Shown here piece by piece: positions 7,892 through 15,090 of a DNA stretch of 15,843 bases (its first letter is position 1; every line of letters starts with the position of its first letter). The translations under genes were made by a program, and so were the position numbers. The notes under the pieces were generated by a model that searched no databases, was not told the DNA's origin, and worked only from the letters and a program-made list of their open reading frames with translations. Source of the DNA: Candidatus Omnitrophota bacterium (GTDB lineage: Bacteria > Omnitrophota > Gorgyraeia > Zapsychrales > Zapsychraceae); contig JAGQKQ010000016.1 of NCBI GenBank assembly GCA_020430005.1, positions 1-15,843 of the forward strand. The letters are read 5' to 3'.

Positions 7892-10800
7892 ATGTATTTT
7901 AAAAAGCTTGAAATCTTTGGGTTTAAGTCGTTTGCTGATAAAACCGTCCTGAATTTTGAACCCGGGATTACGGCTATTGTCGGACCGAATGGTTGCGGAA
8001 AAAGTAATATCTTTGACGCAATTCGTTGGGTTTTGGGCGAGCAAAGTATTAAGCAGCTTAGAGGTGCCTCCAGAGAAGATGTTATTTTTAACGGAACTGA
8101 CAAAAAACAGTCTTTGGGATTTGCTGAAGTCAGTTTGACGTTTTCTAATGAATCCCGTCTTTTGCCGATTGATTATAATGAGGTTACTATTACCCGCCGC
8201 TTGTATCGTTCCGGAGAGAGCGATTATTTAATCAATAAAACATCTGTGCGTCTTAAGGATATCCATGAACTTCTAATGGGAACAGGGATTGGGGCGGAAG
8301 CCTATTCTCTTGTTCAGCAGGGAAAGGTGGATCTGGTTGTCAGTGCCAAACCGGAAGACCGCCGTATTATTCTGGACGAAGCCTCTGGTATTACAAAATA
8401 TAAAACAAAAAAGAAAGAAGCTTTGAGTAAATTAAAATCAACAGAAGATAATCTTCTTCGTGTTAATGATATTACCGTAGAGGTGAAGCGGCAGATCGGA
8501 TCCATTGAACGCCAGGCCAAGAAAGCGCAAAAGTTTAAAGTTGAGTTTGAAAAATTAAAGCATATGGAAGTATGTTTGGCGCGATATCAAATTAACAATC
8601 TTACTCAAAAAAGACAGAGCGTGGCTGATGAGTTTAAAAAACTTAAAGAAAAAGAACAGACACTGGAAAGCGAACTGGAAACGTTGAGTTCGGCCTTAAC
8701 GGATGAAATTAATTATCTGGATGAGATTGAACAAAAGATTAATGACGTTTTAAATCAGGAAATAAAATTTGAAGGTCAGATTGATGTGGATACACGGCAG
8801 ATCGATTTTAATCGTGAACGTATTGAGAATTTGACTCAGAGCGAAAAACGGCTTTTACAGCAGAAAGAGCAGCTTATCGAAAAATGCCGTATCCAGCAGA
8901 CAAAAATTGAAGAGATAAAGGCCGAGACGGAAAAGATAAAGAAAAAAATAGACGATAATCAGACTCTTTTGAATGAAAAGAGGACGAAGCTGGATGCCAT
9001 GGAGGGCGTGATCAAAGAAGCGAAAGAGGCGATTAAAGCTCACGAAACAAAGATTTTGGAATTGACGTCACAGCAGGTGAGTGTCCGTAATCAGGTGACG
9101 GAAACGATGAAAGACATTCAGGGCGCTATTGCACGCAAACGGCGATTGGAGCTCGAGAACCAAAAGGTTTCCGATGAAAAAGTTGAAATCGATCAAAAAC
9201 TCCGTAACGCCGAATATCAAATCCGCACGTTACAGACAAATGTTGCCGAACTTGGTTTTCAAAAAGAGGATAAAGCCAAAGACATTCAAAAATGGCAGGA
9301 CGATCTGGAAGCTCTGGAAGGTAATATCAATAGTCTGGATAAACGAAAACTTTTCTTGAAGTCCCAGAAGGAGTTTATTGAAACATTAAATGTGCAGTAT
9401 CAAGGAATGTCGGACGGTATGTCCGATGGAAAATTTTATACCAGCGCGCCGCCTCTTGAGCATCATTCCGGGATTATTGGAAAGGTTAAGCAAGTAAAAA
9501 AAGTTTCCTCTCTGCAGCAAAATTTTGTGCCGGGATTGGTTAATCATCCAAAATCGCAGGAATTGTACGAAATTATTTGTGAAACCAAATTTATTGATCT
9601 GGATCCGAAGCATGCCGCGGCCAGAATTGAGGATATCTCAGGAAAGATTAAAACGCTGGAACAAAGAAAGAATGGCGTTGCCGGAAATCTTGAAGAAAAA
9701 GAAAAGACTTTCGAATACATCAGAATGCAAATTCATTCCAAAGAAAAGGCATTATCCGTTATTGAAGCACAGCATCGGGACATCATCGAAGAACGCGGAA
9801 AATTGACCGGTGAACTGGATCTTGTCGATACCGAGCTGTATGAAGTTACGGAACTCCTTTCTCAATTGAAGAAAAAAGAAGAGGAGCTTAATTATAAACT
9901 GGATACGATTGGCCAGGATCTTTCCTGGAGCCAGAATGATATTAAAGAACGTCAGGGATTTATCGCGACTAAAGGGCAGGAAAGAGAGGCGCTCAGTATT
10001 GCCGTGGTGCAAATGGAAACGGAAATTGAATCTGAGCGGGGACGGTTATCTTCTCAGCTGGACAATCAAACTATGTTTGTTGAAACATTAGACGGCTGGC
10101 TTGGAGAAATTAAGAATATTGAGGATGAGGTTTCCGGTTTTGACGAAAAGCGCGAGAAATTTGAAAAAGAGATTAAGGCCTTGGAAGAAAAGATTGAATC
10201 TGTCCGTGAGCAAAAAGAGGCGTTAAAGGCGGTTAAAGAGGAATACGAAGAACAAAAAGAGGAAAAAGGACGGCAGATTAACGCGAAACGGTCGCAGATT
10301 AAAAATATGGAAGACGAGGGCGATGAAATCAAACAGCGTGCTCATGATTTGCAAATGTCCCAGCAGGAAATCGGTTTTAGTGAGCGGGGGATCAAAGACC
10401 GTTTGATGCAATCCTATAAAATTGATTTAAATGCGTATATTGCGGTACAAACAGAAAGCTCGGCAGATTCTGTTGATGCACCATCTTCTGAAGTGAGTGC
10501 GGAGGAATCCGTTGCCGCTGCTATTGAAGATCCAGGATTAATGCTACCGGCGCCGTCTTCGGCCTTTGAATCGGGCGAGGTCAATGAAGATGAAATTACG
10601 GAAGAGCTGGAAGTATTACGTAAACGTTGTGATTCTTTTGGAAATGTTAATTTGTCGGCGATGGATGAGTATGAAGAGCTGAAAGAGCGTTTTGAATTCT
10701 TAACGAAGCAGCAAGCGGATCTTCTGGAAGCCAAGTCCGACTTAATGAGTACCATTAACAAGATTAACCGCTCTACACGGCAGATGTTTATGGATACGTT

Positions 10801-11275
10801 CACGAAAGTTAGTGAAGAATTTCGTATCTATTTCCGTATGTTATTTGGTGGTGGAGAGGCAAACCTTCTTTTGCTTGATCCGGATAATGTTCTGGAATCA
10901 GGAATTGAAATCGTAGCACGCCCTCCCGGGAAAAAATTGCAAAGCATATCCTTAATGTCCGGGGGAGAGAAAACATTAACCGCGATCGCGTTAATCTTCG
11001 GCGTGTTTAAAGTAAATCCATCTCCGTTCTGTGTTTTAGATGAGATTGATGCGGCATTGGATGAGTCGAACGTCGGTCGTTTTAGTTATCTTCTAAAGGA
11101 TTTTTCCAAGATTGCCCAATTTATCGTTATCACCCACAACAAGAAAACCATCTCTTCCTGCGACGTGCTTTATGGAATTACGATGCCGGAAACAGGCGTT
11201 TCCCGTATTGTTTCTGTTAAACTGAAGGATCACGATAAAGAAGAGCAGCTGGAAGAAGTTCCGGTCGGCGCCTAG
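7892..11275 (+). CDS. smc: Chromosome segregation ATPase SMC with a reduced hinge
   Basis: This is the core ATPase of the SMC-ScpAB condensin, which compacts and segregates the chromosome. It has 1127 residues. The N-terminal head has Walker A GPNGCGKSN (31-39), WVLGEQS (46-52) and the family stretch TGIGAEAYSLVQQGKVD (131-147), then KPEDRR and DEASGITKYK (162-171). Residues ~172-500 are a coiled coil. Residues ~512-582 stand where the hinge should be but number only about 70, and I cannot find the usual conserved hinge glycine motifs. Residues ~583-848 are coiled coil again, followed by a Ser/Ala/Glu-rich linker (~851-900). The C-terminal head has GNVNLSAMDEYEEL (917-930), signature LMSGGEKTLTA (1021-1031), Walker B with D1050-E1051 and D-loop ALD (1055-1057). 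The ATG at 7892 follows GGAAGGA (7879-7885). ScpA and ScpB are not in the window. The identification is firm; hinge function is open. Confidence 0.93.
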   Translation: MYFKKLEIFGFKSFADKTVLNFEPGITAIVGPNGCGKSNIFDAIRWVLGEQSIKQLRGASREDVIFNGTDKKQSLGFAEVSLTFSNESRLLPIDYNEVTITRRLYRSGESDYLINKTSVRLKDIHELLMGTGIGAEAYSLVQQGKVDLVVSAKPEDRRIILDEASGITKYKTKKKEALSKLKSTEDNLLRVNDITVEVKRQIGSIERQAKKAQKFKVEFEKLKHMEVCLARYQINNLTQKRQSVADEFKKLKEKEQTLESELETLSSALTDEINYLDEIEQKINDVLNQEIKFEGQIDVDTRQIDFNRERIENLTQSEKRLLQQKEQLIEKCRIQQTKIEEIKAETEKIKKKIDDNQTLLNEKRTKLDAMEGVIKEAKEAIKAHETKILELTSQQVSVRNQVTETMKDIQGAIARKRRLELENQKVSDEKVEIDQKLRNAEYQIRTLQTNVAELGFQKEDKAKDIQKWQDDLEALEGNINSLDKRKLFLKSQKEFIETLNVQYQGMSDGMSDGKFYTSAPPLEHHSGIIGKVKQVKKVSSLQQNFVPGLVNHPKSQELYEIICETKFIDLDPKHAAARIEDISGKIKTLEQRKNGVAGNLEEKEKTFEYIRMQIHSKEKALSVIEAQHRDIIEERGKLTGELDLVDTELYEVTELLSQLKKKEEELNYKLDTIGQDLSWSQNDIKERQGFIATKGQEREALSIAVVQMETEIESERGRLSSQLDNQTMFVETLDGWLGEIKNIEDEVSGFDEKREKFEKEIKALEEKIESVREQKEALKAVKEEYEEQKEEKGRQINAKRSQIKNMEDEGDEIKQRAHDLQMSQQEIGFSERGIKDRLMQSYKIDLNAYIAVQTESSADSVDAPSSEVSAEESVAAAIEDPGLMLPAPSSAFESGEVNEDEITEELEVLRKRCDSFGNVNLSAMDEYEELKERFEFLTKQQADLLEAKSDLMSTINKINRSTRQMFMDTFTKVSEEFRIYFRMLFGGGEANLLLLDPDNVLESGIEIVARPPGKKLQSISLMSGGEKTLTAIALIFGVFKVNPSPFCVLDEIDAALDESNVGRFSYLLKDFSKIAQFIVITHNKKTISSCDVLYGITMPETGVSRIVSVKLKDHDKEEQLEEVPVGA

Positions 11276-12456
11276 TGATCGCACGAACTAGTCTGATTTT
11301 TCCCCGACATCTTTGAAATGTACATGGCTTTGTCCGCCATTGCCGTCAAGGTATCTTTGTTGCTCGCGTCTTCGGGATATGTGGCAATGCCGATACTCAA
11401 GGTCATCTGTAATCCCCGTTCAGAAGAATTCAACGGAAAGCTATGCTGGCTGACGCGTTGACGAATGCGTTCGGCAATCGAAAAAGCCTGCTCTTTTGAA
11501 GTCTCGGGAAGAATGACGGCAAATTCCTCACCTCCGTAGCGGCAAACGCAGTCCGATTCTCGGGAAGAATCCTGTAGAATATTAGCCGTTTCTTTCAGTA
11601 CCACATCGCCGGTTTGGTGTCCGTACGTGTCGTTAAGAGCTTTAAAATTATCAAGATCGATCATCATGATCGATAGAGATTGACCCTTGGCCGTATTTTT
11701 CACAGCATAATCCAGTTGGTTTTGAAAATAGCCATGATTCCATAAAGACGTGAGAGAGTCTGTATGGCTTTTATGTTTTACCATTTCGTAAAGCTGTGAG
11801 TTTTCAATGGCCAAACCGGCCTGGTTGGCCAACATTGTAAATATTTTAAGGTCATCTTCCGAAATTGATTTTTGTGTGTAAAGATTGTCTGCAACAATTA
11901 ATCCGTTAACCTTGTCCTTGGCCTTGAGAGGCATAATAATCAACTCTTCACTCTTGAAATTTTTAAACAAGATATCGTTTTTATATTTTTCAATTTCGTC
12001 ATGAGTAATATGCCGGGGTGTGCCGTCATAGTATGTGTTGACCAAAAGATTGTCGTCTTCGCAAACAAGAGGTAGTTTGAGGCTCTTGACAGCATTAAAC
12101 AGGGAAGTTGTTTCCTTTAATTGTTTAACCTTTTCTTCATGAATAAGATCTTCCATTTGCTGATTGGCGCCTGAAATGAAATTCCAGATGCTTTTGGCCT
12201 CTTCGCCAGAGCCCGGTCCAATAGCCATTTTCGGCTCAAGGCAGCGCTCCTTATGGTTGACCAAAAAGAGTACGGCCCGGTTAAAGGAGAGTCCGGAATG
12301 CGCTGTAACACCGGTCAGGATAATATAGAGAATACGATCCAGTTCCAGCGTTGTGCGCATGGCATTTGAGACTTCATAAAGAATCTGCAGGGCCCGCTGG
12401 GTTTTGTCCAGTTCTTCCTGAGTTTTTATGGAATTTTTGAAGGTATTTTCGTTCAT
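11272..12456 (-). CDS. Diguanylate cyclase with N-terminal GAF domain
   Basis: This protein makes cyclic di-GMP from two GTP under control of a GAF sensory domain. It has 394 residues and no membrane span, so it should be cytoplasmic. Residues ~10-35 form a helical lead-in and ~35-220 a GAF-like domain ending in LANQAGLAIENSQLYE. The GGDEF domain starts at TDSLTSLWNHGYF (232-244), with metal-binding D267 in MMIDLDNFK, NDTYGHQTGD (275-284) and the catalytic GGEEF at 308-312. An RxxD inhibitory I-site (RESD, 299-302) lies five residues before it, so the enzyme is predicted to be active and product-inhibited. The GAF ligand is unknown. The start is fixed by an in-frame TAA three codons before the ATG; there is no recognisable Shine-Dalgarno sequence. 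It runs head-on into smc, sharing a CTAG stop overlap, and diverges from the cvpA-like gene. Confidence 0.93.
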   Translation of the reverse strand: MNENTFKNSIKTQEELDKTQRALQILYEVSNAMRTTLELDRILYIILTGVTAHSGLSFNRAVLFLVNHKERCLEPKMAIGPGSGEEAKSIWNFISGANQQMEDLIHEEKVKQLKETTSLFNAVKSLKLPLVCEDDNLLVNTYYDGTPRHITHDEIEKYKNDILFKNFKSEELIIMPLKAKDKVNGLIVADNLYTQKSISEDDLKIFTMLANQAGLAIENSQLYEMVKHKSHTDSLTSLWNHGYFQNQLDYAVKNTAKGQSLSIMMIDLDNFKALNDTYGHQTGDVVLKETANILQDSSRESDCVCRYGGEEFAVILPETSKEQAFSIAERIRQRVSQHSFPLNSSERGLQMTLSIGIATYPEDASNKDTLTAMADKAMYISKMSGKNQTSSCDH

Positions 12457-12504
12457 TTTGGTTTATAACTTTCTGAAAAACAGTAATTTATGTCTATACT
12501 GGCA

Positions 12505-12533
12505 AACATAGCATCTCGTCGGGGGGTTGTCAA
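12505..12533 (-). promoter_or_regulatory. Sigma-70-type promoter for the diguanylate cyclase
   Basis: Read on the minus strand, a perfect -35 TTGACA (12533-12528) is followed by a 17-bp spacer and the -10 TATGTT (12510-12505). The start of transcription would fall near 12498, giving a leader of about 42 nt. A second TTGACA lies 11 bp further upstream (12544-12539). Confidence 0.65.
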
Positions 12534-12544
12534 GGTATTGTCAA
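12528..12544 (-). repeat. TTGACA direct repeat at 11-bp spacing in the cyclase promoter
   Basis: On the minus strand the motif TTGACA occurs twice with a 5-bp gap (TTGACAataccTTGACA), a repeat period of 11 bp or about one helical turn. The proximal copy serves as the predicted -35 box. The distal copy is not positioned for any visible -10 box of its own. It may be chance or a regulator half-site. Confidence 0.4.
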
Positions 12545-12620
12545 AAAAATGTTTTTTGGTGAAATTATAAGCATTTGAAAATAAAAGGTTTATATAAATA
12601 TAGCCAAAGACAGCGCTTTC

Positions 12621-12649
12621 TTGACAGGGATTTCAGCGTATGTTATACT
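12621..12649 (+). promoter_or_regulatory. Near-consensus sigma-70 promoter for cvpA-dnaG-rpoD
   Basis: A perfect -35 TTGACA (12621-12626), a 17-bp spacer and -10 TATACT (12644-12649), with TG one base before the -10 box (12641-12642, an extended -10). This is the best promoter in the window. It diverges from the cyclase promoter; about 87 bp of AT-rich DNA separate the two -35 boxes. The predicted start lies near 12656, leaving a leader of about 50 nt before the cvpA-like gene. Confidence 0.8.
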
Positions 12650-12668
12650 TGAGCAGATTTCGAGCGTA

Positions 12669-12702
12669 AACCTAATAACGGCAGCATTTATCAAGTTAGG
12701 TT
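12669..12702 (+). promoter_or_regulatory. Leader hairpin covering the ribosome site of the cvpA-like gene
   Basis: AACCTAA (12669-12675) and TTAGGTT (12696-12702) form a perfect 7-bp inverted repeat with a 20-nt loop, wholly inside the predicted 5' leader. The right arm contains the only Shine-Dalgarno-like sequence (TTAGG) upstream of the TTG start at 12707, so folding would hide the ribosome site. No long U tract follows, so it is not a convincing terminator. The regulatory role is inferred. Confidence 0.4.
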
Positions 12703-12706
12703 AATT

Positions 12707-13261
12707 TTGATTGATGTTATTATTATTTGTGTTTTTGCGCTAAGAATTTTTGCGGGGAGAAAAGCAGGGATCTGGAGTGAATTCGTTGGTGTCATCGGAG
12801 CTTGTGTGGCGATATTCACGACTCTTCACTATTATTCGGGGCTCGCAAAATTCTTTAAAAGCGTTTATTTGATCAAGACATTTCCCGTCGAGATGATAGC
12901 GGTTATTGTCATTTTCGGCTCGGTCATGTTTCTTTTTTATATTCTCCAGGAGGCGTGGGGCGCGGTTTTCCGTCTTGAAATTCCTGGGACAATCAATAAA
13001 AGGGTCGGACTTGTATTAGCAACAGGGAACGCGTTCTTATTATCCGCCCTTATTTTTTTTAGTATCATTGCGATTAAGGACAGTGCCGCCGTTAAATTAG
13101 CACAACGATCTTATAGCAAGAAGATTTTCAGTCGTATCGCGTTGAACATTTATTCGACGGGATATGAGTATATTATAAAGCGTATTTTTCCGGCAGAAGA
13201 AGCGAACGCCCAGGCTTATGTGGCTGTAGACCGATTAGTTGCCATGGACTCGGATGTTTGA
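12707..13261 (+). CDS. cvpA: CvpA-family inner membrane protein
   Basis: A 184-residue membrane protein. Hydrophobic spans lie at about residues 2-16, 25-43, 60-80 and 100-123, followed by a polar C-terminal tail. The opening, with IDV followed by a hydrophobic run, then GRKAGIWSEFVGVIG (17-31), matches the start of CvpA proteins, where a short first helix is followed by a basic turn and a Gly-rich second helix. CvpA is linked to colicin V export and stress tolerance in E. coli, but its molecular activity is not settled. The start is taken as TTG at 12707, with a weak TTAGG six bases upstream that lies inside a leader hairpin; TTG plus a weak, maskable site suggests low expression. It is the first gene after the strongest promoter in the window and sits 45 bp before dnaG. 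The family call rests on topology and N-terminal pattern, with modest similarity. Confidence 0.7.
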   Translation: MIDVIIICVFALRIFAGRKAGIWSEFVGVIGACVAIFTTLHYYSGLAKFFKSVYLIKTFPVEMIAVIVIFGSVMFLFYILQEAWGAVFRLEIPGTINKRVGLVLATGNAFLLSALIFFSIIAIKDSAAVKLAQRSYSKKIFSRIALNIYSTGYEYIIKRIFPAEEANAQAYVAVDRLVAMDSDV

Positions 13262-13277
13262 TAAACTGTATAGTTTA
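13262..13277. repeat. Inverted repeat between the cvpA-like gene and dnaG
   Basis: TAAACTGTATAGTTTA: 6-bp perfect arms (TAAACT/AGTTTA) around a GTAT loop, starting directly after the TGA stop of the cvpA-like gene. It is AT-rich and has no T tract, so it is unlikely to be a terminator. It could be an RNA processing site or a small operator, or chance. Confidence 0.35.
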
Positions 13278-13288
13278 AGGACACGTTG

Positions 13289-13296
13289 TAGGAGGT
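13289..13296 (+). promoter_or_regulatory. Strong Shine-Dalgarno for dnaG
   Basis: TAGGAGGT (13289-13296) is a near-perfect ribosome site; 11 nt separate its GGAGG from the dnaG ATG at 13307. It fixes the dnaG start and contrasts with the weak, hairpin-covered site of the gene before it, suggesting that dnaG is translated independently. Confidence 0.75.
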
Positions 13297-13306
13297 TTGA
13301 GCGTTA

Positions 13307-15082
13307 ATGCCGTTAATTCCGGAAGAAGCCATCCAGCAAGTACTGGATCGCGCAGACATTGTTGATATTGTTTCACTTTATCTTCCGCTAAAAAAGGCGG
13401 GGCGTAGTTTTAAGGCCTTATCGCCATTTAAAGCGGAAAAAACACCGTCGTTTGTCGTTAGTCCGGATAAACAGATTTTTCATTGTTTTTCGACGGGCAA
13501 GGGCGGTAACGTGATTTCGTTTGTTATGCTGATGGAAAAGATGGACTTTCCGGAAGCTATTCGTTTTTTGGCAAAGAAGGTCGGTGTCGATATACCGGAA
13601 GAGCGGTTTCAGGACCGAAAGCAGGAAAATATTCAGCAACAATTGTACGAGGTTAATGCGGTTGCCGTTGAATATTTTTCCAACATTCTGCTGACAGATA
13701 AACGTGAGGATGTCGAAAAGGTCAGGATGTATTTGAAAGAGCGCGGTCTTTCTCTGGAGACGGTACAGCTTTTTCAAATAGGATACGCTCTTGAGCAGTG
13801 GGACGGCTTAATCAAGCATGCGCAAAAAAAAGATATTGGTTTGCGTCTTCTTGAAAAAGCGGGGTTGATTATTCCCAGAGAAAAGCAGGATGGGTATTAT
13901 GACCGTTTCCGCAACAGGGTGATCTTTCCGATTGTTGACGCGAGAGGTAACTGCCGTGCGTTTGGCGGACGGACGATGGAAAAGGATAACCAAGCCAAGT
14001 ACGTCAATTCGCCGGAAACGGCGGTTTATACGAAGGGTCGCCATTTATACGGATTTCAATTGGCCAAGGATAGTATCGCGCAGGAAGATTTCGCTATTAT
14101 CGTTGAAGGCTATATGGATTGTATTATTCCTGTTCAGGCCGGTGTGAAGAATGTCGTTGCGTCGTTAGGAACGGCTTTAACCGTTGAGCAGATACGTTTA
14201 TTGCGCCGTTACAGCAAGAATGTTGTGATGTTATTTGACTCTGATTCTGCCGGTGTGGCCGCTATGATTCGCAGCCTGGATATTCTTGTTGAAGAGGAGA
14301 TGTTAGTTAAGGTGGCTTCTCTGAAGGAAGGAGAAGATCCGGATTCATTTATTAACCGGTATGGTGCCGACGCTTTTAAAAAATGTATTGAAGAGGCTAA
14401 GCCTCTATTTGATTATAAGTTTGATTTTTTAGCCGAAAAGTATGATCCTTCGAGTGTCGAGGGTAAGGCCAGAATTTCAGCAGAGATGCTCCAAACGATT
14501 CAAAAGTTTCCCAACGCTGTTGTGAAAGCGGGATATTTGAACAGACTGAGTAAAGTCTTGGGAATTCCCGAGTACGCATTGCGTCAGGAACTTGAAAAAT
14601 TGGAGCCACAATCGGGACAAAGGAGCGGGCAGAATGAGGTATCAACAAAGACTGCCTCGCCGCAAAAAAGGACCGTTGAGCATAATATATTAAAACTTTT
14701 ATTGGAGGAGAATTCTTTTATCGCGGTCACGCGGAAAGATGTGGCCGTGGAAGATTTTCAAGACCAGAAAATCCGAAGCGTGATTTCCAAAATTTATGAT
14801 CTTTTTGATCAGGGGAAATCGGTAAACCCAACGGGGTTGATCAATTGTTTCGAAGATGAAGAGATCCAGACCATGGTCTCAGGGCTGATTGCCGAAGAAG
14901 AAGCAATGATCGATAATAAAGAGAAGATGTACACGGACTGCATTAGCCGGTTAAAAAAAGACAGGCAGAAGTCATATCGACAAACACTTCTCGAACAAAT
15001 AAGGGTAGCCGAATCATCGGGAAATCATCAGCAGCTGGAAATGCTGAAAATGGAATTCAATAAAACCGTTAGAGGTTTATAG
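13307..15082 (+). CDS. dnaG: DNA primase DnaG with a degenerate zinc-binding domain
   Basis: DnaG makes RNA primers for replication at the fork with the DnaB helicase. This one has 591 residues, normal family size. The N-terminal domain starts IPEEAIQQVLDRADIVDIV and aligns well with family patterns (EKTPSF 44-49, KQIFHCF 55-61, GKGGNVISF 64-72). However, the CHC2 zinc ligands are changed: CPFH reads SPFK (S39, K42) and CFxC reads CFST (C60 kept, T63). The catalytic core is intact: RFRNRVIFPIVD (200-211), AFGGR (218-222), KYVNSPET (231-238), TOPRIM E267 in VEGYMD and D311/D313 in DSDSAG. A linker (~432-455) leads to the helical C-terminal DnaB-interacting domain (~456-591). It lies 45 bp after the cvpA-like gene and 8 bp before rpoD, the macromolecular-synthesis arrangement. 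Catalysis looks conserved; template recognition by the zinc domain is in doubt. Confidence 0.95.
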   Translation: MPLIPEEAIQQVLDRADIVDIVSLYLPLKKAGRSFKALSPFKAEKTPSFVVSPDKQIFHCFSTGKGGNVISFVMLMEKMDFPEAIRFLAKKVGVDIPEERFQDRKQENIQQQLYEVNAVAVEYFSNILLTDKREDVEKVRMYLKERGLSLETVQLFQIGYALEQWDGLIKHAQKKDIGLRLLEKAGLIIPREKQDGYYDRFRNRVIFPIVDARGNCRAFGGRTMEKDNQAKYVNSPETAVYTKGRHLYGFQLAKDSIAQEDFAIIVEGYMDCIIPVQAGVKNVVASLGTALTVEQIRLLRRYSKNVVMLFDSDSAGVAAMIRSLDILVEEEMLVKVASLKEGEDPDSFINRYGADAFKKCIEEAKPLFDYKFDFLAEKYDPSSVEGKARISAEMLQTIQKFPNAVVKAGYLNRLSKVLGIPEYALRQELEKLEPQSGQRSGQNEVSTKTASPQKRTVEHNILKLLLEENSFIAVTRKDVAVEDFQDQKIRSVISKIYDLFDQGKSVNPTGLINCFEDEEIQTMVSGLIAEEEAMIDNKEKMYTDCISRLKKDRQKSYRQTLLEQIRVAESSGNHQQLEMLKMEFNKTVRGL

Positions 15083-15090
15083 GAGATAAA

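Noticed and set aside
9389..9646. Frameshift or deletion making smc a pseudogene
   Set aside because: The single frame runs intact from Walker A to the C-terminal signature and Walker B, with coiled coil on both sides of the short hinge and near-normal arm lengths.
10414..10803. 129-codon open frame on the minus strand within smc
   Set aside because: It is antisense to the coding SMC neck and head; its Ser-rich composition mirrors the codons of the disordered insert, and it has no recognisable domain.
11272..11300. CTAGT/ACTAG inverted repeat followed by a short T run as a terminator for smc
   Set aside because: The stem is only 5 bp, AT-leaning, with a 10-nt loop and the T run displaced, so it is too weak to call.
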